From UBA6115 sp964629345 (GTDB lineage Bacteria; Bacillota; Clostridia; Christensenellales; Aristaeellaceae): DNA of 10,747 bases. The notes below the pieces were generated by a model, which ran no database searches, was not told where the DNA came from, and worked only from the letters and a program-made list of their open reading frames with translations. Shown piece by piece: positions 1-6,560 of the stretch (its first letter is position 1; the number at the start of each line of letters is the position of its first letter). Where the stretch lies: NCBI GenBank assembly GCA_964629345.1, contig CAZVSG010000077.1:1-10747 (forward strand), read 5' to 3'. Made by a program: the position numbers and the translations under genes.

Positions 1-509
1 GGAATGTTGATGCACATCACCAGTATTTTCGCTGGATCAGCCAACGGGGACCCCTTCAGGAGCGATTCAATGAGAGCGGTGTAGTCATCCCCGGCATCCG
101 GGTCAAAAAACCTCGGTTCTTCTGAGAAACCTCCGTAGCGGTCCGCGAGATAATCGACAAAGCGCGTCTCGATCTGCTTCATGGTCAGGTCGTACAGTGA
201 GTAGCGGATGCCCCATCGGTTGAGTGAGAACATAGCGATCTGACGCCCCTGCGGATCGATCTGCAGGGCGATGGGCTTGCGTCCGACGCCATTGGTGACC
301 GCCTGTCCGGTTTCCCTGACCAATCCCATATCAACCAATTCGTCCACCAGCGTGGAGACGGTTGTCGGGCTTAACGAAGTCATTCTGGCAAGCTTCACGC
401 GCGTGACACCCGGGTTGTCCATGATCAGGAGGAAAATCTGTTTGATATTCTCCTCTTTCATGCTTTGCTGATTGATGGCTCGGGGCACCCGCTTGGTCAT
501 ATAGTTCAT
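1..509 (-). CDS. ROK-family transcriptional repressor, N-terminal part (cut by window edge)
   Basis: Only the first 169 codons lie in the window; the C-terminus runs off the left edge. Residues about 20-66 form a winged helix-turn-helix (VTRVKLARMTSLSPTTVSTL at 35-54), followed by GRKPIALQI (76-84), the usual link from DNA-binding domain to sugar-kinase-like domain in NagC/XylR/Mlc proteins. Where ROK kinases carry the ATP-binding DxGxT motif, this protein has FSLNRWG (94-100), so I read it as a regulator and not a kinase. The start is the ATG at 509-507, chosen because AGGAG lies 9 bases upstream; an in-frame ATG three codons later is possible. It diverges from the 941-7531 gene series and is the obvious candidate for its repressor, responding to a sugar or sugar phosphate. 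Family assignment is firm; ligand and target are inference. Confidence 0.88.
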   Translation of the reverse strand, partial: MNYMTKRVPRAINQQSMKEENIKQIFLLIMDNPGVTRVKLARMTSLSPTTVSTLVDELVDMGLVRETGQAVTNGVGRKPIALQIDPQGRQIAMFSLNRWGIRYSLYDLTMKQIETRFVDYLADRYGGFSEEPRFFDPDAGDDYTALIESLLKGSPLADPAKILVMCINI

Positions 510-518
510 CCCGCATCA

Positions 519-523
519 CTCCT
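519..523 (-). promoter_or_regulatory. Ribosome binding site of the ROK regulator
   Basis: AGGAG on the minus strand lies 9 bases before the ATG at 509-507. It decides the start over the overlapping out-of-frame ATG further upstream at about 530. Confidence 0.7.
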
Positions 524-601
524 GAACATAGAATCACTCCGATTACGATATCATAAAAGGTCCGGACAGAATAGAAAGCAATCCCTTCTTATTTTGTCGG
601 A

Positions 602-630
602 ATTGTAGACGAACGTCCGCGCGTTTGCAA
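602..630 (-). promoter_or_regulatory. Putative sigma-70-type promoter of the ROK regulator
   Basis: On the minus strand, TTGCAA (630-625, 4 of 6 to the -35 consensus) and TACAAT (607-602, 5 of 6 to the -10 consensus) are separated by exactly 17 bases. Transcription would start near 595, giving a leader of about 85 bases before the ATG at 509. Prediction by eye only. Confidence 0.5.
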
Positions 631-841
631 GCAAAACAGATTTATCCCCCGGCCGGTCAACGGTGGCTTTTTTCAATTCACAGCGGTTCAAATAAATCGG
701 GCATGTGAATCTCACGTGACCGCCAGTCCGGCAATTCCGGGCCGCTGCTGCTTGTGATTCCCATGATCCAGGCTGAACCCGGGCTGTTTTGTCTCACTTT
801 GTTCCGCATCTCACCCGTATCCATCGGGCGCGAAGTCGGTG

Positions 842-870
842 TTGACAGTGGTCAATAATTGTGCAATAAT
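842..870 (+). promoter_or_regulatory. Strong sigma-70-type promoter of the rightward operon
   Basis: A perfect -35 box TTGACA (842-847) and AATAAT (865-870, 5 of 6 to the -10 consensus) are separated by 17 bases. The predicted start of transcription is about 877, so the leader before the GTG at 941 is about 64 bases. A housekeeping promoter this close to consensus next to a repressor gene suggests control by repression. The start overlaps the inverted repeat at 876-902. Confidence 0.75.
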
Positions 871-875
871 GACAT

Positions 876-902
876 CAATTAGTAAAGTCGATGGACTAAT
901 TG
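876..902. promoter_or_regulatory. Operator-like perfect inverted repeat, probable ROK-regulator site
   Basis: CAATTAGT (876-883) and ACTAATTG (895-902) are perfect inverted 8-base arms around an 11-base spacer. The repeat covers roughly +1 to +26 of the predicted transcript from the 842-870 promoter, a classical position for repression. The TTAGT...ACTAA core resembles known XylR (ROK) operators of Bacillota. Binding by the divergent ROK protein is inference. Confidence 0.7.
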
Positions 903-924
903 CCGTTTGCGGCTTATTACACAC

Positions 925-931
925 AGGGAGG
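925..931 (+). promoter_or_regulatory. Ribosome binding site that fixes the GTG start at 941
   Basis: AGGGAGG lies 9 bases before GTG 941-943. The reading frame is open back to 839, but the promoter and operator lie inside that upstream part, so it is untranslated leader. Confidence 0.75.
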
Positions 932-940
932 CTTCTTTTC

Positions 941-1891
941 GTGGACATGCTCAGTACCTTCCGGGGCTCCCGCTTCAGTGAGGTTTTTCCAAAAGGATGG
1001 GACCTTGAAAAAATCAGGAACTGCGTTTCCCAGCCGCCTGAGTCCATCATGGACAGGCAGCCGTTCTGGCATGAGGGGTTTCATCTGACCTCCTGCGGGA
1101 GTCTGAACGATTTCAGCGTCTTGATGGGGCATGAGATCGCCATGCAGATCCGTCAGACGAAGGAGGAGGGACGCGGGCTCATCCTGATCCTTCCGGTAGG
1201 TCCGATGGGCATGTACAAGTGGGTGGTCTACTTCCTGAAATCCTGGAACGTCGACTGCGGACACGTGCATGGATTCAACATGGACGAATGGTCCGACGCG
1301 CAGGGCAACACCCTGCCGTCCGGGGATCCCGCCGCATTTCAGTATGCGATGGAAGAAGCTTTCTATGGCCCGCTGGGCAGCCTCTCCGTTCCGGTAAACC
1401 AGCGCAATTTCGCGACGAAAGCTGATCTTCCCCGGTATCCGGAAAAGATCGCCGTGCTGAAAGCCAATGGCGCGAAACAAGTGATGGTCTACGGCATCGG
1501 CCGTGTCTGCCATATCGCCTTCTGGGAACCGCATTTCGCGGAAGAGTACGAAAGTTTCGAGGAATGGAAAAAGGCGCCCTACCGCATCGGGGCCAACCTG
1601 CACCCCTTCACCATCGAACAGAACGCCATCACCAGTTTCAAAAGCAGCTGGCCCCTGATCCCGTGCTTTGCGAACACCATCGGCCCGGGAATCATTTTTG
1701 GCACAGACTATGCCATCGGCGGCGCGGACGGAGTGCTCTCAAGGGGCATGCAATGGCAGGGGATGTCTCTTTGGATGACGCTGCGCTATGGGCCGGACAA
1801 GGCGGTGACCTCCAGCAGCATCCCCACGATCCCCGGAAGGCTCTTCTTCATGAAGGAACTGGCCGGTCCCCTTGTTGCCGAATCAAACTGA
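941..1891 (+). CDS. NagB-like amino-sugar-phosphate isomerase/deaminase homologue
   Basis: A 316-residue cytoplasmic protein of the glucosamine-6-phosphate isomerase/deaminase (NagB) superfamily. The phosphate-loop counterpart is LPVGPMGMY (84-92). GFNMDEW (111-117) matches NagB FNMDEY with the catalytic Asp (D115) kept. GIGRVCHIAFWEP (185-197) matches NagB GVGNDGHIAFNEP, keeping the ring-opening His (H191) and the Glu (E196). However, the Asp of the NagB Asp-His-Glu relay (E. coli D141) is Val189. The protein is also some 50 residues longer than E. coli NagB, mostly at the N-terminus. It is first gene behind the operator and lies 22 bases before the next gene. Genuine GlcN6P deamination is possible, but the altered triad suggests a different substrate or reaction. 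The GTG start is set by the ribosome binding site at 925-931; an ATG two codons later is the alternative. Confidence 0.82.
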   Translation: MDMLSTFRGSRFSEVFPKGWDLEKIRNCVSQPPESIMDRQPFWHEGFHLTSCGSLNDFSVLMGHEIAMQIRQTKEEGRGLILILPVGPMGMYKWVVYFLKSWNVDCGHVHGFNMDEWSDAQGNTLPSGDPAAFQYAMEEAFYGPLGSLSVPVNQRNFATKADLPRYPEKIAVLKANGAKQVMVYGIGRVCHIAFWEPHFAEEYESFEEWKKAPYRIGANLHPFTIEQNAITSFKSSWPLIPCFANTIGPGIIFGTDYAIGGADGVLSRGMQWQGMSLWMTLRYGPDKAVTSSSIPTIPGRLFFMKELAGPLVAESN

Positions 1892-1913
1892 CAGGACAGG
1901 CGGAAGTGCGGAT

Positions 1914-3251
1914 ATGAGAAGCTGGATGGACAAAGCCCGGGCTGTAGAAAAAGTGCTTGGGAACACCCCGAAAATCGACCGGAGCCTGCGGGTGGAAAGG
2001 GATGAGTTCCTCGCCCGCCGGCAGAAAGTGGCCCAGGCGCTCAAAGCCAAAGGCGTTGATTGCGGCATCGTGTATTCCGATGAGCACTACTGCGGGGATG
2101 TGCCGTATCTGGGCGGCAACACCAATATCTCCGTCGAGCCCGTGGCGGGCGTGGTGGGAGCCAATGGCTTCCACCTGCTGGCAGGGCTTGAAGGCGGCTA
2201 TGTGGCGGAACAGATGTCAGGGCGGGCCGGCGTGCGCGTCCACAAGGTCGAGATGCTCAAGCTGGCGGATGAGGAATACCCCATTGACGCCGAGCGCATC
2301 GAGGACGTGCTGGAGATGGCCGTGGGCCATCAGCCCAAGACCATCGGCCTGCTGACTCCCCGGGCGGTGCTTCCGCTGGGCGTCTACGAGTTTTTCGCAG
2401 GTCTGGCAGGTGAGGAAAACATCATCGACTGCCAGGATCTGTACTACGAAATCAAGTACATCAAGTCCGACCGGGAGATGGCGCTGACCCGGCAGGCCGC
2501 CCTGATTTCGGATGCCATGATGCAGGGGATGCTTCAGGTGCTGGAGCCCGGGATGCTGGAGACGGAGGTCTCCGCCTGGGGTTATCTCATTGGCCAGCAG
2601 CTGGGCGCCGAGGGGTTTGGATTTGACGTGATGGTCACGGCCAACGAGGCCAACCGCACCATCGTGGGCAAGGCGCTCAACCGGCCCATTGGCCGGGGGG
2701 ACTACGTGCACCTGGGCGTAGCGCCCAAGTGCGATGGGCTCAATGCCTGCCAGCGCGCCACCGTCATCGCGGTGGGAAACCCCGGGGAGGTCACCCCGGA
2801 GCAGCGGTATTGGATCAGGTTTGTTGAGGAGGCCTACCAGGTGGGGCTGGACGCCTACATCAGGGTGGCGCGGGAGAACCTTCCCGCTTATCTTCAGGAA
2901 CAGGCCCTGTGCGATTACTTCGCCTCCCGGCAGGAGGAAGTCAGCGCCAGAGTGGGCAGGCCCATTGACCTGGTACGCCTGAAACCCTACACCGGTACCC
3001 ACAACAGCGGATACACCGAATGCCAGGAGTTCTACGGCGCCATAACGCTCAACTCGATGAAGCCGCTGGGAAGCCAGATCGTAACGATGCTGGATGTGGC
3101 CATCCGCGGGTTCGGCAATCACTGGTATGAGGTCATTATCCCCGGGCTTGATTATGTGCTGGTCGAAAAAACGCTCGGGAAATCCGGGCGCGATGTGGAA
3201 GTCATGAATCGCCTGCCGGTCAATCTGCAGCATTTCGTCGGCATCCACTGA
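1914..3251 (+). CDS. M24-family (creatinase/aminopeptidase P fold) protein with degenerate metal site
   Basis: A 445-residue cytoplasmic protein with a creatinase-like N-terminal domain (about 25-185) and a C-terminal pita-bread M24 domain (about 186-445; IKYIKSDREMALTRQAALIS marks its entry). My alignment of the five M24 metal ligands (Asp, Asp, His, Glu, Glu) gives G268 (in GDYVHLG), C279 (in DGLNACQRAT), H363 (in GTHNSG), D394 and L412, so only the His is unchanged. The position of the catalytic His of creatinase and of aminopeptidase P (E. coli H243) appears to be G252. Normal metallo-aminopeptidase activity is therefore unlikely. The ATG at 1914 is preferred: GGAAG lies 7 bases upstream, and upstream TTG codons in the same frame overlap the previous gene. 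Fold confident; function unknown. Confidence 0.82.
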   Translation: MRSWMDKARAVEKVLGNTPKIDRSLRVERDEFLARRQKVAQALKAKGVDCGIVYSDEHYCGDVPYLGGNTNISVEPVAGVVGANGFHLLAGLEGGYVAEQMSGRAGVRVHKVEMLKLADEEYPIDAERIEDVLEMAVGHQPKTIGLLTPRAVLPLGVYEFFAGLAGEENIIDCQDLYYEIKYIKSDREMALTRQAALISDAMMQGMLQVLEPGMLETEVSAWGYLIGQQLGAEGFGFDVMVTANEANRTIVGKALNRPIGRGDYVHLGVAPKCDGLNACQRATVIAVGNPGEVTPEQRYWIRFVEEAYQVGLDAYIRVARENLPAYLQEQALCDYFASRQEEVSARVGRPIDLVRLKPYTGTHNSGYTECQEFYGAITLNSMKPLGSQIVTMLDVAIRGFGNHWYEVIIPGLDYVLVEKTLGKSGRDVEVMNRLPVNLQHFVGIH

Positions 3252-3277
3252 ATAAATAACGAAAGAAGGCGTTTTTA

Positions 3278-3985
3278 ATGAGGATTTTGGCAATCGGCTG
3301 CCACCCGGATGACCTGGAGATCGGCTGCTATGGCACGCTGATCAAGTACATCAAGCAGGGGCATGAGGTTTCCGTCTGCCACATCGCCAACGGCAATATG
3401 GGCCACGTGGAGATCATGCCGGACGAGCTTCGGCGCATCCGCAATGAAGAGGCGGCCGCTGCCGCAAGGGTGATCGGCGCAGCACATTATGCCATTGACA
3501 TTCCGGACATCCATGTCACCGCGGAAAACGACCAGCTCATTTACAGCCTGGGGCGCGTTATCCGCAAGGCAAGGCCGGAGCTCATCATCACGCATAATGA
3601 TTATGACTATATGAACGATCATATGCAGACCTATTACGCCGCCATGCGCGCCTCCTTCGGCGCCAGCATCCCCCACTTCCACTGCAATGACGCCGGCCCT
3701 GCGGTTCCCGTCTGCCCGATCTACCATATGGACACCGTTTCCGGAGCGGGCTTCATCCCGACGGAGTATGTGGACATCAGCGATGAGATGGAGCTGAAGC
3801 TGGAAGCGCTCAGCTGCCACAAGTCCCAGATCCAGTGGATGCTGGAGCATGACGGGATCGATTTCCTGGACTTTGTCAGAACCTGTTCACGCGTTCGCGG
3901 ATATCAGTGCGGTACAAAGTATGCCGAGGGGTTCCGTGCCAATACGAACTACCTGAGGTTGACCGCCAGGCGTTTGTTGCCGTAA
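3278..3985 (+). CDS. PIG-L/LmbE-family zinc-dependent N-deacetylase
   Basis: A 235-residue cytoplasmic protein of the family that includes MshB, BshB and the diacetylchitobiose deacetylases, which remove N-acetyl groups from glucosamine-containing substrates. The N-terminal motif HPDDLE (9-14) gives zinc ligands H9 and D12 and the catalytic base D11. The third zinc ligand is H115 in DYDYMNDHMQTY (108-119), corresponding to the family DxHPDH motif. The C-terminal YVDISDEMELKLEAL (164-178), CHKSQ (180-184) and YAEGF (215-219) are also typical. Unlike the M24 proteins beside it, its active site looks intact. AGAAGG lies 8 bases before the ATG, 26 bases after the M24 stop. Next to a NagB-like protein, it probably de-N-acylates an imported amino sugar or its phosphate; the exact substrate is unknown. 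Confidence 0.9.
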   Translation: MRILAIGCHPDDLEIGCYGTLIKYIKQGHEVSVCHIANGNMGHVEIMPDELRRIRNEEAAAAARVIGAAHYAIDIPDIHVTAENDQLIYSLGRVIRKARPELIITHNDYDYMNDHMQTYYAAMRASFGASIPHFHCNDAGPAVPVCPIYHMDTVSGAGFIPTEYVDISDEMELKLEALSCHKSQIQWMLEHDGIDFLDFVRTCSRVRGYQCGTKYAEGFRANTNYLRLTARRLLP

Positions 3986-4036
3986 AATGGAGTACGGACA
4001 GATACATATCCAATCCGAAATTGTGAGGGAATTGCC

Positions 4037-5017
4037 GTGAGTCAGTTGACCGCCGGGAGGAACGTCAAAGGACGCCTCTCCAAATTCACCAAGGATTATG
4101 CCATTGTTGTGGCGATATTGCTGCTGATGGCAGTGTTCACCTTTGCCTCAGACTATTTTCTGACCTATCGCAACATCCGCAACATCTTCATGCAGACAGT
4201 GTCAGTGGCCATTGTGTGCATCGGGCAGGCGATGATCGTGACCACGGGGGAGTTTGACCTCTCCCTGGGGCAGAATGTCTGCCTGACCTCTGCGGTGATG
4301 GCCTACCTGATCAAGTTCGCCGGATTCAATCCCTGGATCGCCATCCTCTGCGCGATCCTGGTGGGGGCCGCTGTCGGCATGAGCAACGGCATGCTCATCG
4401 CCTATGCGGGCATTCCCTGCTTTATCGTCACGCTGGGTTTCCAGATGATCGCCAGAGGCGCGGCCAAAATCATCACCAACGCCTCGCCCATCCCGGGGAT
4501 GCCGCAGGAGATCCAATGGATCGGCCGCGGATTTATCGGCGGGAACGAATACGGGTTCCCCATCAGCGTGCTGATCATGCTGGTCCTGTTTCTGCTGTTC
4601 ACCTTCATCACCCAGCGCACCAAGTTTGGCCGTTCCCTCTATGCCATTGGCGGCAACAAGGAAGCAGCCTACTTCGCCGGCATCAATGTCAAAGGCCACC
4701 GTGCCGTCATCTACACCATCGCGGGAGCGCTGTGCGGCATATCCGCCGTGATCCTGGTCACCCGCCTTGACAGCGCGGCGCTCACAAACGGCAACCTCTA
4801 CGAGTTTGACGCCATGATCTCGTGCATCCTGGGCGGCATCAGCCTGGCGGGCGGCCGCGGCAAGATCATTCAGGCGCTCTTTGGATCGATCTTCCTGATG
4901 CTCTTCTTCAACGGCATGACCATGCTGAATGTCAACCCCTTTGTGCAGGATGTGCTCAAGGGTGTCGTGATGATCGGCGCGGTTGCCCTGGATGTTGTGC
5001 GCAACCGGCGCAGATAA
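4037..5017 (+). CDS. CUT2 (ribose-type) ABC importer, permease
   Basis: A 326-residue inner-membrane protein of the RbsC/AraH/XylH family, with eight or more hydrophobic segments beginning at about residues 22-41 and 50-70. GEFDLSLGQ (71-79) corresponds to the family motif usually read as GGIDLSVG. FGRSLYAIGGNKEAAYFAGI (198-217) is the cytoplasmic loop contacting the ATPase. LGGISLAGGRGK (265-276) is the conserved late motif, and the protein ends in a basic RNRRR tail. The start is GTG, supported by GAGGGA 6 bases upstream. It lies 51 bases behind the deacetylase and 12 bases before its ATPase, so it reads as part of the same operon. The substrate cannot be told from the permease; neighbours suggest an amino-sugar-like compound. 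Confidence 0.92.
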   Translation: MSQLTAGRNVKGRLSKFTKDYAIVVAILLLMAVFTFASDYFLTYRNIRNIFMQTVSVAIVCIGQAMIVTTGEFDLSLGQNVCLTSAVMAYLIKFAGFNPWIAILCAILVGAAVGMSNGMLIAYAGIPCFIVTLGFQMIARGAAKIITNASPIPGMPQEIQWIGRGFIGGNEYGFPISVLIMLVLFLLFTFITQRTKFGRSLYAIGGNKEAAYFAGINVKGHRAVIYTIAGALCGISAVILVTRLDSAALTNGNLYEFDAMISCILGGISLAGGRGKIIQALFGSIFLMLFFNGMTMLNVNPFVQDVLKGVVMIGAVALDVVRNRRR

Positions 5018-5029
5018 GGCGGGGGCAAG

Positions 5030-6508
5030 ATGGCAGACAACATCCTGGAACTGAAGAACATCACCAAGGTTTTTCCTGGGGTGAAAGCGCTGGACAGGGT
5101 GTCCGTTTCCATCCAGCGGGGGACAGTGCATGCGCTGGTCGGGGAGAACGGCGCGGGAAAATCCACTCTGATCAAGGTGCTGGCCGGCATCTACCATCCC
5201 GAAGAGGGCGAGGTCTACCTGGACGGCGTGAAGGTTGACCTGCGCACGCCCTATGAATCCCAGCAGAAAGGGATCAGCGTTGTCCATCAGGAACTGAAAA
5301 TGTCAGAAACCCTGAGCGTGGCTGAAAACGTGTTCCTGGGCAACCTCATGTACAAAGGCAGGATCGTTGACTGGAAAGGGATGCGCAGGCGGGCTTCGGA
5401 AATGCTCGGGGAACTGGGTGTGCCGATGGATGTGACGGTTGCCGTGGAGACTCTGTCCGTAGCGCAGAAACAGATGGTGGAGATCTGCAAGGCCATCAAC
5501 CGTCACTGCAAGGTTCTCATTATGGATGAACCATCGGCCACGTTGACCGAAAAAGAGCAGACCCTCATGTTCAACACCATCCGGAAGCTCAAGGAAAATG
5601 GCGTTACGATCATCTACATCTCACACCGCATGGAAGAGATCTTCGACCTTTCCGATCATGTCAGCGTGCTGCGGGACGGTGCGCACATCGCGACCTTGCC
5701 GGTGGCAAGCGTCACCCGGGATGAACTGGTGAGCATGATGGTGGGGCGCGCCGTAGCCCATGACTACCCGCGTTCTAAAAAGGCGCCCGGCGAGGTTGTT
5801 CTGGAGGCAAGGGGCATCCGGCGCAAGGGTGTGCTCAATGACATCAGCTTTCAGCTGCGCCGGGGAGAAGTGCTGGGGGTCGCGGGGCTGGTGGGCGCGG
5901 GCAGGACCGAACTGGCGCGTGCCGTATTGGGCATCGACAGAATCGATGCGGGGGAGATCCTGCTTCACGGCAAACCCGTCAGGATCGACAGCTTCAGAAA
6001 GGCCATCGGCCTTGGGCTGAGCCTGGTGCCGGAGGACCGCAAAAGCCAGGGCCTGGTGCAGATCGCAACGGTAAGCCGCAATATCTGCATGGTCAACATG
6101 GACGCTGTGTCCAATGGGTTTGTCATGGATTCCGCCAGGGAGCGCCAGGTCAGCCAGGAATACGTGCAGAAACTGGACATCAGCACGCCCGGTGAAAAAA
6201 CGGAGGCGCAGTATCTCTCAGGCGGCAACCAGCAAAAGGTGGTCATTGCCAAGTGGCTTCTGGAAGACAGCGAGATCGTGATCCTGGACGAGCCGACCCG
6301 GGGCATTGACGTAGGCGCGAAGAGCGAAATCCACCGGCTGATCGTAAGCCTGGTGGAGCAGGGCAAATCGGTTTTGATGATTTCCTCTGAACTGCCGGAG
6401 ATCGTCGGCATGTCAGATCGGGTCCTGGTCATCCACGAAGGGAATCTGGTGGGAGAACTCAAGCGCGGTGAAGCGACTCCGGAGGCGATCATGGCGCTTT
6501 GCATTTAG
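5030..6508 (+). CDS. CUT2 (ribose-type) ABC importer, double-domain ATPase
   Basis: A 492-residue RbsA/MglA-type protein with two nucleotide-binding domains in tandem. Domain 1: Walker A GENGAGKST (38-46), Q-loop around HQE (86-88), signature LSVAQKQ (142-148), Walker B VLIMDE (162-167), H-loop SHR (198-200). Domain 2: degenerate Walker A GLVGAGRTE (286-294), signature LSGGNQQ (396-402), Walker B and D-loop LDEPTRGID (419-427). As usual in the family, domain 1 keeps the lysine of Walker A and domain 2 lacks it, so ATP hydrolysis is probably asymmetric. The protein powers import through the permease encoded 12 bases upstream. The upstream sequence is G-rich (5018-5025) but no classical AGGAGG is present, so translation may be coupled to the permease gene. 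Confidence 0.95.
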   Translation: MADNILELKNITKVFPGVKALDRVSVSIQRGTVHALVGENGAGKSTLIKVLAGIYHPEEGEVYLDGVKVDLRTPYESQQKGISVVHQELKMSETLSVAENVFLGNLMYKGRIVDWKGMRRRASEMLGELGVPMDVTVAVETLSVAQKQMVEICKAINRHCKVLIMDEPSATLTEKEQTLMFNTIRKLKENGVTIIYISHRMEEIFDLSDHVSVLRDGAHIATLPVASVTRDELVSMMVGRAVAHDYPRSKKAPGEVVLEARGIRRKGVLNDISFQLRRGEVLGVAGLVGAGRTELARAVLGIDRIDAGEILLHGKPVRIDSFRKAIGLGLSLVPEDRKSQGLVQIATVSRNICMVNMDAVSNGFVMDSARERQVSQEYVQKLDISTPGEKTEAQYLSGGNQQKVVIAKWLLEDSEIVILDEPTRGIDVGAKSEIHRLIVSLVEQGKSVLMISSELPEIVGMSDRVLVIHEGNLVGELKRGEATPEAIMALCI

Positions 6509-6523
6509 CCAACGACGTACCCA

Positions 6524-6540
6524 AGCCGCTCGAAGCGGCT
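6524..6540 (+). promoter_or_regulatory. Intercistronic hairpin before the binding-protein gene
   Basis: AGCCGCT (6524-6530) and AGCGGCT (6534-6540) form a perfect 7-base-pair stem with a CGA loop. A-rich AATAAATAA and no T tract follow, so it is not a classical terminator. It sits 16 bases after the ATPase stop and just before the ribosome binding site of the binding protein. A role as an mRNA processing or stabilising element that raises binding-protein output is plausible but inferred. Confidence 0.6.
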
Positions 6541-6546
6541 AATAAA

Positions 6547-6554
6547 TAAGGAGG
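6547..6554 (+). promoter_or_regulatory. Consensus ribosome binding site of the binding protein
   Basis: TAAGGAGG is a full complement to the usual 3' end of 16S rRNA and ends 6 bases before the ATG at 6561. It is the best ribosome binding site in the window and fits a highly produced solute-binding protein. Confidence 0.85.
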
Positions 6555-6560
6555 CAACCT

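Larger units (their letters stand above)
510..940. other. Divergent intergenic regulatory region
   Basis: These 431 bases separate the leftward ROK gene from the rightward catabolic genes. I see no convincing small gene in them. They hold a predicted promoter in each direction (602-630 minus, 842-870 plus), the inverted repeat at 876-902, a palindrome GTCCGGAC at 560-567, a palindrome TCACGTGA at 712-719, and a small GCCG-TTTG-CGGC hairpin at 902-913 in the rightward leader. The segment at about 840-900 is clearly richer in A and T than the flanking genes, as expected for a promoter. Confidence 0.75.

Noticed and set aside
1..509. ROK sugar kinase instead of a regulator
   Set aside because: It has an N-terminal winged helix-turn-helix, and the ATP-binding DxGxT motif is replaced.
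647..673. Possible rho-independent terminator (GC-rich stretch followed by TTTTTT)
   Set aside because: Only a 3-4 base-pair stem can be formed, and no rightward transcript should reach this place.
704..720. CRP-like site TGTGA...TCACG
   Set aside because: The half-sites are 3 bases apart, not 6, and the place is too far upstream of the 842-870 promoter for a typical activator site; TCACGTGA may be a chance palindrome.
839..940. Upstream extension of the NagB-like gene to the GTG at 839
   Set aside because: The extension would contain the promoter -10 box and the operator, and has no ribosome binding site; GTG 941 has AGGGAGG.
917..1603. Long minus-strand open frame (228 codons) opposite the NagB-like gene
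   Set aside because: It lies wholly antisense to a gene with clear family motifs, has no recognisable domain, and reflects GC-rich codon bias.
2217..3293. Minus-strand open frame (358 codons) opposite the first M24 gene
   Set aside because: Antisense shadow; low-complexity His/Gly/Leu-rich translation with no family features, while the plus strand reads as M24.
4202..5287. Minus-strand open frame (361 codons) across the permease/ATPase junction
   Set aside because: It spans the junction of two well-supported genes on the opposite strand, and its translation is Asp/His/Gln-rich without domains.
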